A stretch of DNA of 5,381 nt, taken from NCBI GenBank assembly GCA_003542935.1, contig DPJQ01000088.1:590-5970 (forward strand). Direction: 5' to 3'. Below the pieces are notes generated by a model. The model saw only the letters and a list, made by a program, of their open reading frames with translations. It was not told where the DNA came from and searched no databases. Below, one piece after another: positions 1-5,381 of the stretch (the first letter of the stretch is position 1; the number at the start of each line of letters is the position of its first letter). The DNA is from Lachnospiraceae bacterium (GTDB lineage Bacteria; Bacillota; Clostridia; Lachnospirales; Lachnospiraceae). A program made the translations under genes and the position numbers.

Positions 1-1
1 C

Positions 2-688
2 GACGACCAGCTCTGGCTCTTCTCCACAGAAGAAGGTGTCAAGGATACGGCTCAGAAGTTTTTGGAAAAGGGGTACCCGATCTATGGCGTGTTTTTTGAA
101 AAGGATCGTCTGGGCAGTTTTTTTGCGGAGGCCCATGCCCTGGGATTTAATCAGGTGGTATTTATGGACGGAGACAGAAAAAGCTGTGTCGGCTTGTCGG
201 AGATCGTACCGGAACCTGATTTTTCCAAACTGCCCATTGAGCGGCAGCCGGTATTAAACCCGGCTCTACAGCTGTCCTCCATGTATTTTATGCAGGAACT
301 GAGCCGTCAGATCCCTGCGGAGGAGAAAAGCAATCTCCAGGAACTGGAGGAGGAGTTGGCTGCGAATCTGTCAAAATCCAGGCTTATGATCCCTGTGGTA
401 GCAAAGAAGCTTCTTAAACCGGGAGATAAACTGGAGAAGGGCTCCTTTGACCTGACATTTGTCAAGGATAAAGAGGGAGTTATGTTTCTTCCTGTGTTCG
501 CGGATGTGTTGGAATTTAATCTTTTCAATGACAAGAAACAGTTCCAGGGCGTGGTTATGACCATTGATCGGTTGAGGCCCTTAGTACAGGGAAAATGCGA
601 GGGGATGATCATCAATCCCCGCAGTATGGCACTGAAACTTACGCCGAAGATGATCGACGGGATATTAAAACGTTTTTTTGAGTTTTGA
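2..688 (+). CDS. SseB-family protein, 3' part (N-terminus beyond the left edge)
   Basis: The frame is open from the first complete codon to TGA at 686-688, giving 228 visible residues. Two related units can be seen. Residues 1-70 are the end of a first SseB-like domain, starting DDQLWLFSTEEG and including GYPIYGVFFEKD and FNQVVFMDG. A glutamate-rich helical linker lies at about 104-125 (EEKSNLQELEEELAAN). A second SseB N-terminal-type domain covers about 126-228, with MFLPVFADVLEF, GVVMTIDRLRPLV and the closing GMIINPRSMALKL, the usual 'I-NP' end of this domain. SseB is named for enhanced serine sensitivity in E. coli; its biochemical role is unknown, and SseB domains also occur as accessory modules elsewhere. 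No signal peptide or membrane segment is visible, so it is probably cytoplasmic. A TTG at 62 could be called as a start, but the upstream codons match the family, so the gene begins outside the window. No terminator hairpin follows it, so read-through into the GH95 gene is possible. Family assignment is fairly secure; function is not. Confidence 0.8.
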   Translation, partial: DDQLWLFSTEEGVKDTAQKFLEKGYPIYGVFFEKDRLGSFFAEAHALGFNQVVFMDGDRKSCVGLSEIVPEPDFSKLPIERQPVLNPALQLSSMYFMQELSRQIPAEEKSNLQELEEELAANLSKSRLMIPVVAKKLLKPGDKLEKGSFDLTFVKDKEGVMFLPVFADVLEFNLFNDKKQFQGVVMTIDRLRPLVQGKCEGMIINPRSMALKLTPKMIDGILKRFFEF

Positions 689-710
689 AACTATGGGCAG
701 CTACGGGAAA

Positions 711-719
711 TGATAAAAT
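711..719 (+). promoter_or_regulatory. Possible extended -10 promoter for the GH95 gene
   Basis: TGATAAAAT fits the extended -10 form TGnTATAAT with one mismatch in the hexamer (TAAAAT, 714-719). The nearest -35-like hexamer is TTGAAA at 685-690, but the 23-bp gap is too long for a normal pair, so the TG extension would have to compensate. Transcription would start near 726, giving a leader of about 20 nt before the ATG at 746. This is a motif match only, and the gene may simply be transcribed from upstream. Confidence 0.33.
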
Positions 720-733
720 TTTACAGCAGATAC

Positions 734-740
734 GGAGAGG
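734..740 (+). promoter_or_regulatory. Ribosome binding site that fixes the GH95 start at 746
   Basis: GGAGAGG lies 5 nt before ATG 746. The alternative in-frame ATG at 710 has only a weak ACGGGAA ahead of it and would add 12 residues that do not resemble the family N-terminus. The homologous beginning (KLFYTAYAKEWIEALPLGNG) starts right after ATG 746, so that start is preferred. Confidence 0.75.
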
Positions 741-745
741 CAGGA

Positions 746-3067
746 ATGAATAAATTATTTTATACAGCTTATGCAAAAGAATGGATCGAGGCCCTTCCCC
801 TCGGTAACGGAAGGCTGGGCGCAATGGTTTATGGCGAACCGTTTGAGGGAAAAATACAGCTGAACGAAGAAAGCGTTGTGTACGGAGGCCCGGTTGACCG
901 CATCAACCCGGAGGCCGGTAAAAATTTGTCAAAGATCCGCAGCCTTGTAAAAGAAGGGAAAATTGAGGAAGCGGAAGAACTGGAGGTGTATGCGCTGTCG
1001 GGAACACCCCAGAGCCAGAGGCCCTATCAGACATTAGGGAATTTTTCCTACCGTATCCGCCATGTCGACGGTGAGATATCGGATTACCGGCGTGAACTGG
1101 ATCTGGAGACGGGGATTGTAACGGTCAGCTACAGGCATAACGGCATTGTCTATGGGATGGAGGCTTTCATCTCTCTGGAAAAGGATGTCCTCGTGGTGGA
1201 ATTCAAGGCCGACAGGCCAGGATGTTTATCGATGTCCGGCCTGCTGACCAGGGGGAGGTATTATAACCGTGCGGGGAAAGCCGGGGAGCATGCCATTTTT
1301 ATAGACGGGGACTTGGGAAAAGGCGGGAGCGATTTTTGCGTCCAGGCAAAAGCGTGTGCCCGGGGTGGCAGCGTTCAGGTGATCGGCGAACATCTGGTCA
1401 TTCAAAATGCAGACCGGGTGATCATTTATCTGAACGGGGTGACTACCTATCCCCTGCGGGAAAATAAGGTAACGGACTGTTATGGTTTCCTGATGAAGCA
1501 ATTGTCCGAAATGACCATAACATGTTTTGAAGACATAAAAGAAAGCCACATCCGCAGGCATAAAGAGATGTTTGGCCGTTCTGTCCTGGAACTGGAAGAG
1601 GAGGAACCTTTTTTGGAAAAGCTGCCGACGGACGAGCGGCTTAAGCGGGTCGCTGAAGGCGGGGCTGACAGGGGGCTGGCCGCACTTTACTATGCATACG
1701 GGCGGTACATGCTGATGTCGAGCAGCCAGCCGGGAGGGCTTCCGGCAAACCTTCAGGGGATCTGGTGCGAGGAACTGGAACCGAGCTGGGATTCCAAATA
1801 TACCATCAATATTAATACGCAGATGAACTACTGGCCGGCGGAAACGTGCAATCTTTCCGAGTGCCACATGCCGTTGTTTGACCATCTTGAGCGGATGGCG
1901 GAAAACGGTAAACGCACGGCTTCCAGGATGTATGGATGCCGTGGTTTTGTTGCGCACCATAATACGGACGTATGGGCGGATACAGCGCCCCAGGATCTGG
2001 CCGAAACGGCCAGCTACTGGGTGATGGGTGGTGCATGGCTGGTGACGCATATATGGAAACATTATCGCTATACGATGGATGAGGGCTTTTTGGAGCGGAT
2101 GTATCCTGTTCTGCGGGAATGTGTGCAGTTTTTCGCGGATTTTCTTATAGAGGACGGCGAAGAACTGGTGATCTGCCCGTCTGTGTCGCCGGAAAATACT
2201 TATATTATGGAAAACGGGCAAAAGGGCAGGCTCTGTATGAGTTCCACCATGGATACGGCGATTCTCAGGGATGTCCTCACACAGTTTCTGGAAAGCGAAA
2301 GGATCCTTGGCAGACAGTCGGCGCTTAACGGGCAGGTTCGCCGGATTTTGGAAAAGCTGCCTGAGTTTGCGGTGGGCAGGCATGGCCAGCTGATGGAATG
2401 GCGGGAGGATTACGATGAATGGGAACTGGGGCACAGACATTTTTCCCATCTGTATCCTGTCTTTCCCTCGAATCAGATCAACCGGCATGACCATGCAAAA
2501 CTGTTTGAGGCCGGCAAAAAATCGCTGGAACGCCGCATGCAGTACGGCGGCGGCCATACGGGCTGGAGCTGTGCGTGGCTGATCAATCTGTACGCCCGAT
2601 TTGGGGACGGGGACAGCGCAGATAAATATATCCACTATCTTTTGGGGAAACTGACGGCTCCCAATATGTTCGATCTGCATCCCCCGCTGGAGAGGATTTC
2701 CGGTATTCCGTGGGTATTCCAGATCGACGGGAATCTGGGCGGCGCCTGCGGAATAGCCCAGCTGCTGCTCCAGAGCCATCTGGACGAGATCAGCCTGCTT
2801 CCGGCGCTGCCATCCTCCTGGAGAAAGGGCAGGATCAACGGGTTATGTGCCGAGGGCGGGTTTGAACTGGATATCTGCTGGGAGGACGGAAGACTGAGAG
2901 AGTGTGTCCTCCGTGCGAAAAAGGGAGGAAGAGTTGTGGTCAACTGCCCTGAGAAGCTGGATGTGTCAAAAAACGGGCAGACCGTTTCGGTCAGCCGTGA
3001 TGAGAGAATGCGCCATGTATGGGAGACGCAGCCGGGAGAGGTCTACAGGTTGATACGTGCTGAATAA
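746..3067 (+). CDS. Glycoside hydrolase family 95 protein (alpha-L-fucosidase / alpha-L-galactosidase type)
   Basis: A complete 773-residue protein, usual length for GH95, an inverting exo-glycosidase family that removes terminal alpha-L-fucose or alpha-L-galactose. Approximate domains are an N-terminal GH65N-like beta-sandwich (4-235; hallmark EALPLGNGRLGAMVYG, then QLNEESVVYGGP), a helical linker, an (alpha/alpha)6 barrel (about 290-685) and a C-terminal beta domain (about 690-770). Barrel landmarks are YGRYMLMSSSQPGGLPANLQ from 318, YTININTQMNYWPAE, HHNTDVW at 404-410, CPSVSPENTY, GQLMEW at 547-552, GGGHTGWS around H604 and FQIDGNLGG. From memory of the bifidobacterial AfcA structure, N355 and N357 match its water-activating Asn pair, E483 (SPE motif) the general acid, and D661 (IDGN) the second key carboxylate, so catalysis looks intact. 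T353 stands where AfcA has His (see findings). No signal peptide is visible, so it probably acts on imported oligosaccharides. No transporter or regulator gene accompanies it here. Family assignment is very secure; exact sugar specificity is not. Confidence 0.95.
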   Translation: MNKLFYTAYAKEWIEALPLGNGRLGAMVYGEPFEGKIQLNEESVVYGGPVDRINPEAGKNLSKIRSLVKEGKIEEAEELEVYALSGTPQSQRPYQTLGNFSYRIRHVDGEISDYRRELDLETGIVTVSYRHNGIVYGMEAFISLEKDVLVVEFKADRPGCLSMSGLLTRGRYYNRAGKAGEHAIFIDGDLGKGGSDFCVQAKACARGGSVQVIGEHLVIQNADRVIIYLNGVTTYPLRENKVTDCYGFLMKQLSEMTITCFEDIKESHIRRHKEMFGRSVLELEEEEPFLEKLPTDERLKRVAEGGADRGLAALYYAYGRYMLMSSSQPGGLPANLQGIWCEELEPSWDSKYTININTQMNYWPAETCNLSECHMPLFDHLERMAENGKRTASRMYGCRGFVAHHNTDVWADTAPQDLAETASYWVMGGAWLVTHIWKHYRYTMDEGFLERMYPVLRECVQFFADFLIEDGEELVICPSVSPENTYIMENGQKGRLCMSSTMDTAILRDVLTQFLESERILGRQSALNGQVRRILEKLPEFAVGRHGQLMEWREDYDEWELGHRHFSHLYPVFPSNQINRHDHAKLFEAGKKSLERRMQYGGGHTGWSCAWLINLYARFGDGDSADKYIHYLLGKLTAPNMFDLHPPLERISGIPWVFQIDGNLGGACGIAQLLLQSHLDEISLLPALPSSWRKGRINGLCAEGGFELDICWEDGRLRECVLRAKKGGRVVVNCPEKLDVSKNGQTVSVSRDERMRHVWETQPGEVYRLIRAE

Positions 3068-3101
3068 AAAATGCGGATGGAGCCAGTACCCTGGCTCCAT
3101 C
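3066..3101 (-). terminator. Intrinsic terminator between convergent genes, favouring the minus-strand gene
   Basis: A perfect 11-bp stem (3076-3086 with 3091-3101; arm GATGGAGCCAG) closes a 4-nt TACC loop. Read on the minus strand, the stem is followed after four other bases by a run of six T (3071-3066), a classic intrinsic terminator 41 nt beyond the propeller-like gene's stop codon. Read on the plus strand, the stem starts 8 nt after the GH95 stop, but only GTTTGG follows, so termination in that direction is expected to be weaker. It is probably shared by both genes. Confidence 0.8.
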
Positions 3102-3130
3102 GTTTGGAAAAAAGTAGTTTGGGAAAAGTA
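3102..3130. repeat. Imperfect 15-bp tandem duplication
   Basis: GTTTGGAAAAAAGTA (3102-3116) is followed directly by GTTTGGGAAAAGTA (3117-3130), differing only in the G/A run. The second copy also pairs with what follows (GGAAAA, loop GTA, TTTTCC; 3122-3136), a weak 6-bp hairpin. It lies in the 3' untranslated part of the minus-strand gene. It looks like a small slippage duplication with no evident function. Confidence 0.5.
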
Positions 3131-3142
3131 TTTTCCAGGATT

Positions 3143-4048
3143 CTATCCTTTGTATTTTTCCCAGCTGATTTTCACTGCTTTTCCGGACTTAAAATCATAG
3201 CGGTAATATTTCGTGTTTCCCCTTGAGTCGGAAACGATATAATACACACTTTTGGATGTGATCCGTCCGGTGCTGCTGCCCTGGAGTTTTTTAACTATGG
3301 TTTTTTTGCTTTTTCCGGCCAGGCTGCAGCTGCGGATACGGAACGTGCTGGAAGAGCTGTATTCTCCGGATGTATATTCCGAATAATAAATTTTTTTGCC
3401 GGAAAAACAGGCGGAACCCGCTTTTGTGGTGAGACGGGTAGATTTTCCGGTTTTGCAGTCATATACATAGAGTTTCAAAGGCATGACGGCGCCGGTGTTG
3501 GGCATGGCCAGGAGATACCGGCCGTTTTGATCTACGACGCGGGCATTTTTTATGACTCGTTTGGAAGTTCCCTTTTTTACGTCCATACGGTAGGTATGAA
3601 TGCACAAGGGATCATTTTTATCATAGCATTCCAGATACAGATATCCTTTGTAATATGCGGCCGGGCTGCTGATGTTTTTGATATAGCCGATTTTGGATTT
3701 GTCTTTGCCGTCCACTTTGATCTTGTAAATATAACTATTGTAAACAAACGCACCGCCTTTGGTGAGTTCTCTTTCCGCGTAATAGACGGTGGAACCGTCA
3801 GAGATACAGCCAGCCGTATAACGTCCGTCGGAAGCCTGGACAAGCGGGCTGCCGTTTCCGGATTTGGATTTGGAGATCCGGATAGAATTCGTGGATGAGT
3901 CGCTCCAGATATAATAGTTTCCGATTTTTGTTTCCCTGCCGCATTGATTAAAGGTGGCGGCCCCGGCTTTTACCGGTGTGGCAAATGTCAGGCAGGCAAG
4001 CAGAAAGAAGGCCAGAAGCCCGAGACAAAGAGTTTTTGTTTTTTTCAT
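3143..4048 (-). CDS. Exported lysine- and tyrosine-rich protein with beta-propeller-like repeats
   Basis: A complete 301-residue protein of unknown function. The start ATG at 4048-4046 has AAAGGA (4063-4058) 9 nt upstream. Residues 1-31 form a secretion signal: MKKTK, a hydrophobic core (LGLLAFFLLACLTF) and a cleavage region near VKAGAA. LLAC at 16-19 loosely resembles a lipobox, but the hydrophobic stretch continues past C19, so ordinary signal peptidase cleavage near 28-31 is favoured. The rest shows about six weakly similar units of 30-50 residues (about 41-71, 75-125, 128-168, 169-209, 210-255, 256-300), each pairing a 'xxIYYx' strand with an 'IYKIKVDGKDKSK'- or 'LYVYDCKTGKSTR'-like strand-turn. 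This is the pattern of propeller proteins of the DUF5050 kind common in clostridia. My count is 38 Lys and 14 Arg against 12 Asp and 7 Glu, so it is strongly basic. It has no sortase signal, cell-wall repeat or catalytic motif that I recognise. It stands alone, convergent with the GH95 gene and divergent from thrC. Cell-surface or polymer binding is a guess. Confidence 0.8.
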   Translation of the reverse strand: MKKTKTLCLGLLAFFLLACLTFATPVKAGAATFNQCGRETKIGNYYIWSDSSTNSIRISKSKSGNGSPLVQASDGRYTAGCISDGSTVYYAERELTKGGAFVYNSYIYKIKVDGKDKSKIGYIKNISSPAAYYKGYLYLECYDKNDPLCIHTYRMDVKKGTSKRVIKNARVVDQNGRYLLAMPNTGAVMPLKLYVYDCKTGKSTRLTTKAGSACFSGKKIYYSEYTSGEYSSSSTFRIRSCSLAGKSKKTIVKKLQGSSTGRITSKSVYYIVSDSRGNTKYYRYDFKSGKAVKISWEKYKG

Positions 4049-4096
4049 TTTAGCGTTTCCTTTCGCGTAATGTGATAAATAGACAGTTTCAAGACC

Positions 4097-4125
4097 ATTG
4101 TATAAGCATTTTTCTGTGAATGCAA
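4097..4125 (-). promoter_or_regulatory. Candidate promoter of the exported propeller-like gene
   Basis: On the minus strand, TTGCAT (4125-4120) and TACAAT (4102-4097) are separated by 17 bp. The -10 matches TATAAT at five of six bases; the -35 matches only its TTG. Transcription would start near 4090, giving a leader of about 42 nt with the AAAGGA ribosome binding site in it. The AT-rich surroundings make chance matches common. Confidence 0.42.
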
Positions 4126-4217
4126 GCTGTTTTTGTTTTATCCGATAACAGGCGCAAAGTTCTGGGATGAACTATTACTACTTGTTACTTTCTATGGATC
4201 AGGAATGGGCATTTTCT

Positions 4218-4291
4218 AAAGGAGGCCTTCGGTGAACTAAATGCTAATTGTGACTGCAGAAAAACGGCCACCGGCAGCAGCGCACTTTTAA
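4218..4291 (+). promoter_or_regulatory. Strong Shine-Dalgarno-like site leading only to tiny open frames
   Basis: AAAGGAGG at 4218-4225 is close to the ideal ribosome binding sequence. Six nt later is GTG 4232, whose frame is just GTG-AAC-TAA; fifteen nt later is ATG 4241, which encodes MLIVTAEKRPPAAAHF and stops at 4289-4291. The peptide has a single Thr codon and no run of regulatory codons, so it does not look like a threonine attenuator leader. The site may be a coincidence of codons for Lys-Gly-Gly in the decayed frame described for 4167-4385. Confidence 0.22.
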
Positions 4292-4298
4292 AAAGGAA

Positions 4299-4327
4299 TT
4301 GCAATGTGCCCTTGAAGGCGGTAAAAT
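4299..4327 (+). promoter_or_regulatory. thrC: Candidate thrC promoter
   Basis: TTGCAA (4299-4304) and TAAAAT (4322-4327) have a 17-bp spacer, matching the vegetative consensus at four and five of six positions. Transcription would begin near 4334, about 50 nt before the thrC ATG, leaving room for the ribosome binding site but not for a long leader. The -35 sits within a perfect 8-bp palindrome, ATTGCAAT (4298-4305). If this promoter is real, the small open frames further upstream are not on the thrC transcript. Confidence 0.42.
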
Positions 4328-4370
4328 AAAACTCACGGTAAATGAACCGGAAGTATCAGGGAAATTATCA

Positions 4371-4376
4371 GAGGAG
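4371..4376 (+). promoter_or_regulatory. thrC: Ribosome binding site that fixes the thrC start at 4386
   Basis: GAGGAG ends 9 nt before ATG 4386. It matters because the thrC frame stays open for 44 codons upstream (from 4254) without a stop. ATG 4386 is chosen because of this site and because MEVLYKSTRGN matches the usual threonine synthase N-terminus. Confidence 0.75.
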
Positions 4377-4385
4377 ACAGGATTT

Positions 4386-5381
4386 ATGGAAGTTTTATAC
4401 AAAAGCACCAGAGGAAACGGCGAGACGGTTACGGCCTCCCAGGCGATCCTGCAGGGGTTAGCGGCGGACGGCGGTCTGTATGTGCCAATGGCAATCCCCG
4501 CGCTGGATGTGCCTATGGCTCGTCTGGCCGGGATGAATTACCGGGAGGTGGCCTATGAGGTCATGAGCCGTTTTTTTACTGATTTTACGGAGGATGAGCT
4601 GAAGAAATGTATCGACAGCGCTTATGATGCTAAATTTGACACGGAGGAGATTGCTCCGATCCGGGAGGCGGACGGCATGTATTTCCTGGAGCTTTTCCAT
4701 GGGGCTACCATCGCCTTCAAGGATATGGCGCTGTCTATTCTTCCTCATCTGATGACTACGGCGGCAAGGAAAAATCATGAAAATAAGGATATCGTGATCC
4801 TGACAGCTACTTCCGGTGATACGGGAAAGGCTGCTCTGGCCGGATTTGCCGATGTGCCGGGGACAAAAATCATCGTGTTTTATCCTAAAGACGGCGTAAG
4901 CCCGATTCAGGAAAAGCAGATGGTGACGCAAAAAGGGAAGAATACCTGTGTGATAGGAATTCACGGTAATTTTGACGATGCTCAGAGCGGTGTCAAGGCG
5001 ATCTTTTCCGATCAGGAGCTGAAGGAGAAGCTGGACAGGCAGGGCTTCCAGTTCTCTTCTGCCAATTCCATCAATATCGGACGGCTTGTACCCCAGATCG
5101 TATATTATATCTACTCCTATGGAGCACTGCTGAAAGCGGGAAGGATAAAAAACGGTGAGGAGATCAATGTGGTGGTTCCCACAGGAAACTTTGGAAATAT
5201 CCTGGCAGCCTACTATGCGAAGCTTATGGGCGTACCCATTGGGAAGCTGATCTGCGCGTCCAATGACAATAAGGTGCTCTATGATTTCTTCCGTACGGGA
5301 ACGTACGACAGGAACAGGGAGTTTATCCTGACGACTTCTCCTTCCATGGATATCCTGATCTCCAGCAACCTGGAGCGGCTG
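4386..5381 (+). CDS. thrC: Threonine synthase, N-terminal 332 residues (C-terminus beyond the right edge)
   Basis: Threonine synthase is a cytoplasmic PLP enzyme that converts O-phospho-L-homoserine to threonine and phosphate, the last step of threonine synthesis. The N-terminus MEVLYKSTRGN and the LADGGLYVP-like stretch (LAADGGLYVP, 25-34) are typical of the long, E. coli/yeast-like class of about 490 residues, so roughly 160 residues are missing. HGATIAFKD (105-113) carries K112, the expected Schiff-base lysine. TATSGDTGKAAL (140-151) contains the SGDTG substrate loop. PTGNFGN (265-271) is the PLP-phosphate loop. FYPKDGVSPIQEKQM, SSANSINIGRLVPQIVYY and the final TSPSMDILISSNLERL are also family signatures. 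All catalytic elements expected in this part are present and the frame is unbroken to the edge. It is transcribed away from the propeller-like gene, apparently from its own promoter. Whether homoserine-pathway genes follow cannot be seen. The assignment is very secure. Confidence 0.96.
   Translation, partial: MEVLYKSTRGNGETVTASQAILQGLAADGGLYVPMAIPALDVPMARLAGMNYREVAYEVMSRFFTDFTEDELKKCIDSAYDAKFDTEEIAPIREADGMYFLELFHGATIAFKDMALSILPHLMTTAARKNHENKDIVILTATSGDTGKAALAGFADVPGTKIIVFYPKDGVSPIQEKQMVTQKGKNTCVIGIHGNFDDAQSGVKAIFSDQELKEKLDRQGFQFSSANSINIGRLVPQIVYYIYSYGALLKAGRIKNGEEINVVVPTGNFGNILAAYYAKLMGVPIGKLICASNDNKVLYDFFRTGTYDRNREFILTTSPSMDILISSNLERL

Larger units (their letters stand above)
4049..4385. other. 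Divergent intergenic region between the propeller-like gene and thrC
   Basis: These 337 bp hold no complete gene that I recognise. The left part (4049-4130) is the leader and promoter region of the minus-strand gene. The right part (4299-4385) holds a candidate thrC promoter and ribosome binding site. The middle (about 4167-4300) has coding-like open frames discussed separately. I looked for a T-box leader, expected for some amino-acid genes of Gram-positive bacteria. The conserved GGGTGGnACCGCG stretch is absent, and there is no terminator-like hairpin with a T-run ahead of thrC. Confidence 0.7.
4167..4385 (+). pseudogene. Possible remnant of a small decayed gene ahead of thrC
   Basis: The thrC frame (frame A) opens at ATG 4167 with MNYYYLLLSMDQEWAFSKGG and stops at TGA 4233. 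The +1-shifted frame (frame B) is open from 4171 to a stop at 4327 and continues with FGELNANCDCRKTATGSSAL (4228-4287). Frame A is open again from 4254 into thrC and contains KKELQCALEGGKIKL and TVNEPEVSGKLSEE. Joined across one extra base near 4227 and one -1 step in the run TTTTAAAAAGG (4286-4296), these pieces read like one ordinary small protein of about 70 residues. I do not recognise the family. The alternative is that chance open frames in a non-coding leader produce the impression. No good ribosome binding site precedes ATG 4167. Confidence 0.22.

Noticed and set aside
62..688. TTG at 62 as the start of the SseB-family gene.
   Set aside because: The frame is open to the window edge and the residues before it (LWLFSTEEG) fit the domain, so the gene starts outside the window.
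710..745. ATG at 710 as the GH95 start.
   Set aside because: It has a poor ribosome binding site, its 12 extra residues do not fit the family, and it coincides with a possible -10 element. ATG 746 is better supported.
1226..2779. Open frame of 517 codons on the minus strand inside the GH95 gene.
   Set aside because: Its codons are exact reverse complements of the GH95 codons, so it stays open simply because the sense gene avoids TTA, CTA and TCA. The translation has no recognisable domain, and the sense strand is a full family match.
3086..3136. Site-specific recombination or insertion-sequence footprint at the tandem 15-bp repeat.
   Set aside because: The copies are adjacent, with no element between them and no inverted repeats typical of transposon ends; replication slippage explains them.
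3527..3898. Plus-strand open frame of 123 codons opposite the propeller-like gene.
   Set aside because: It is in codon register with the minus-strand gene, which has a signal peptide, ribosome binding site, promoter-like sequence and terminator; the plus frame has none of these.
4049..4385. Threonine T-box or attenuator leader for thrC.
   Set aside because: No T-box core sequence, no Thr-rich leader peptide and no hairpin followed by a T-run could be found.
4458..4964. Open frame of 168 codons on the minus strand inside thrC.
   Set aside because: It also lies in codon register opposite a certain gene and has no family resemblance.

Overview
The window looks like chromosomal DNA from a gut-type Gram-positive anaerobe, most likely a Lachnospiraceae/Clostridia relative. 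That placement is an inference from AG-rich ribosome binding sites, the protein family versions present (a two-domain SseB-like protein, a signal-less GH95 glycosidase, a secreted lysine/tyrosine-rich blade-repeat protein) and moderate base composition. No rRNA, tRNA, mobile element or CRISPR array is visible.

Layout: (1) 2-688 (+), the 3' part of an SseB-family gene cut by the left edge. (2) 746-3067 (+), a complete cytoplasmic glycoside hydrolase family 95 enzyme, 57 bp downstream of the SseB-like gene, with its own strong ribosome binding site and a possible extended -10 promoter in the gap. (3) 3066-3101, a strong hairpin between convergent genes whose T-run favours the minus-strand gene. 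(4) 3143-4048 (-), a complete gene for a strongly basic exported protein that looks like a beta-propeller. (5) 4049-4385, a divergent intergenic region of 337 bp with candidate promoters in both directions and a stretch that reads like the remnant of a small decayed gene. (6) 4386-5381 (+), the N-terminal two thirds of threonine synthase (thrC), cut by the right edge.

The genes do not form an obvious pathway. The SseB-like gene and the GH95 gene may be co-transcribed. The propeller-like gene is a separate leftward unit. thrC is a separate rightward unit for the last step of threonine synthesis. The most informative observations are: the GH95 active site has Thr (T353) where, by my recollection of the family, characterised 1,2-alpha-L-fucosidases have His, a change linked to alpha-L-galactosidase activity; and the DNA ahead of thrC has coding character across two frames joined at a slippery-looking homopolymer run. 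I see no convincing new multi-gene system.
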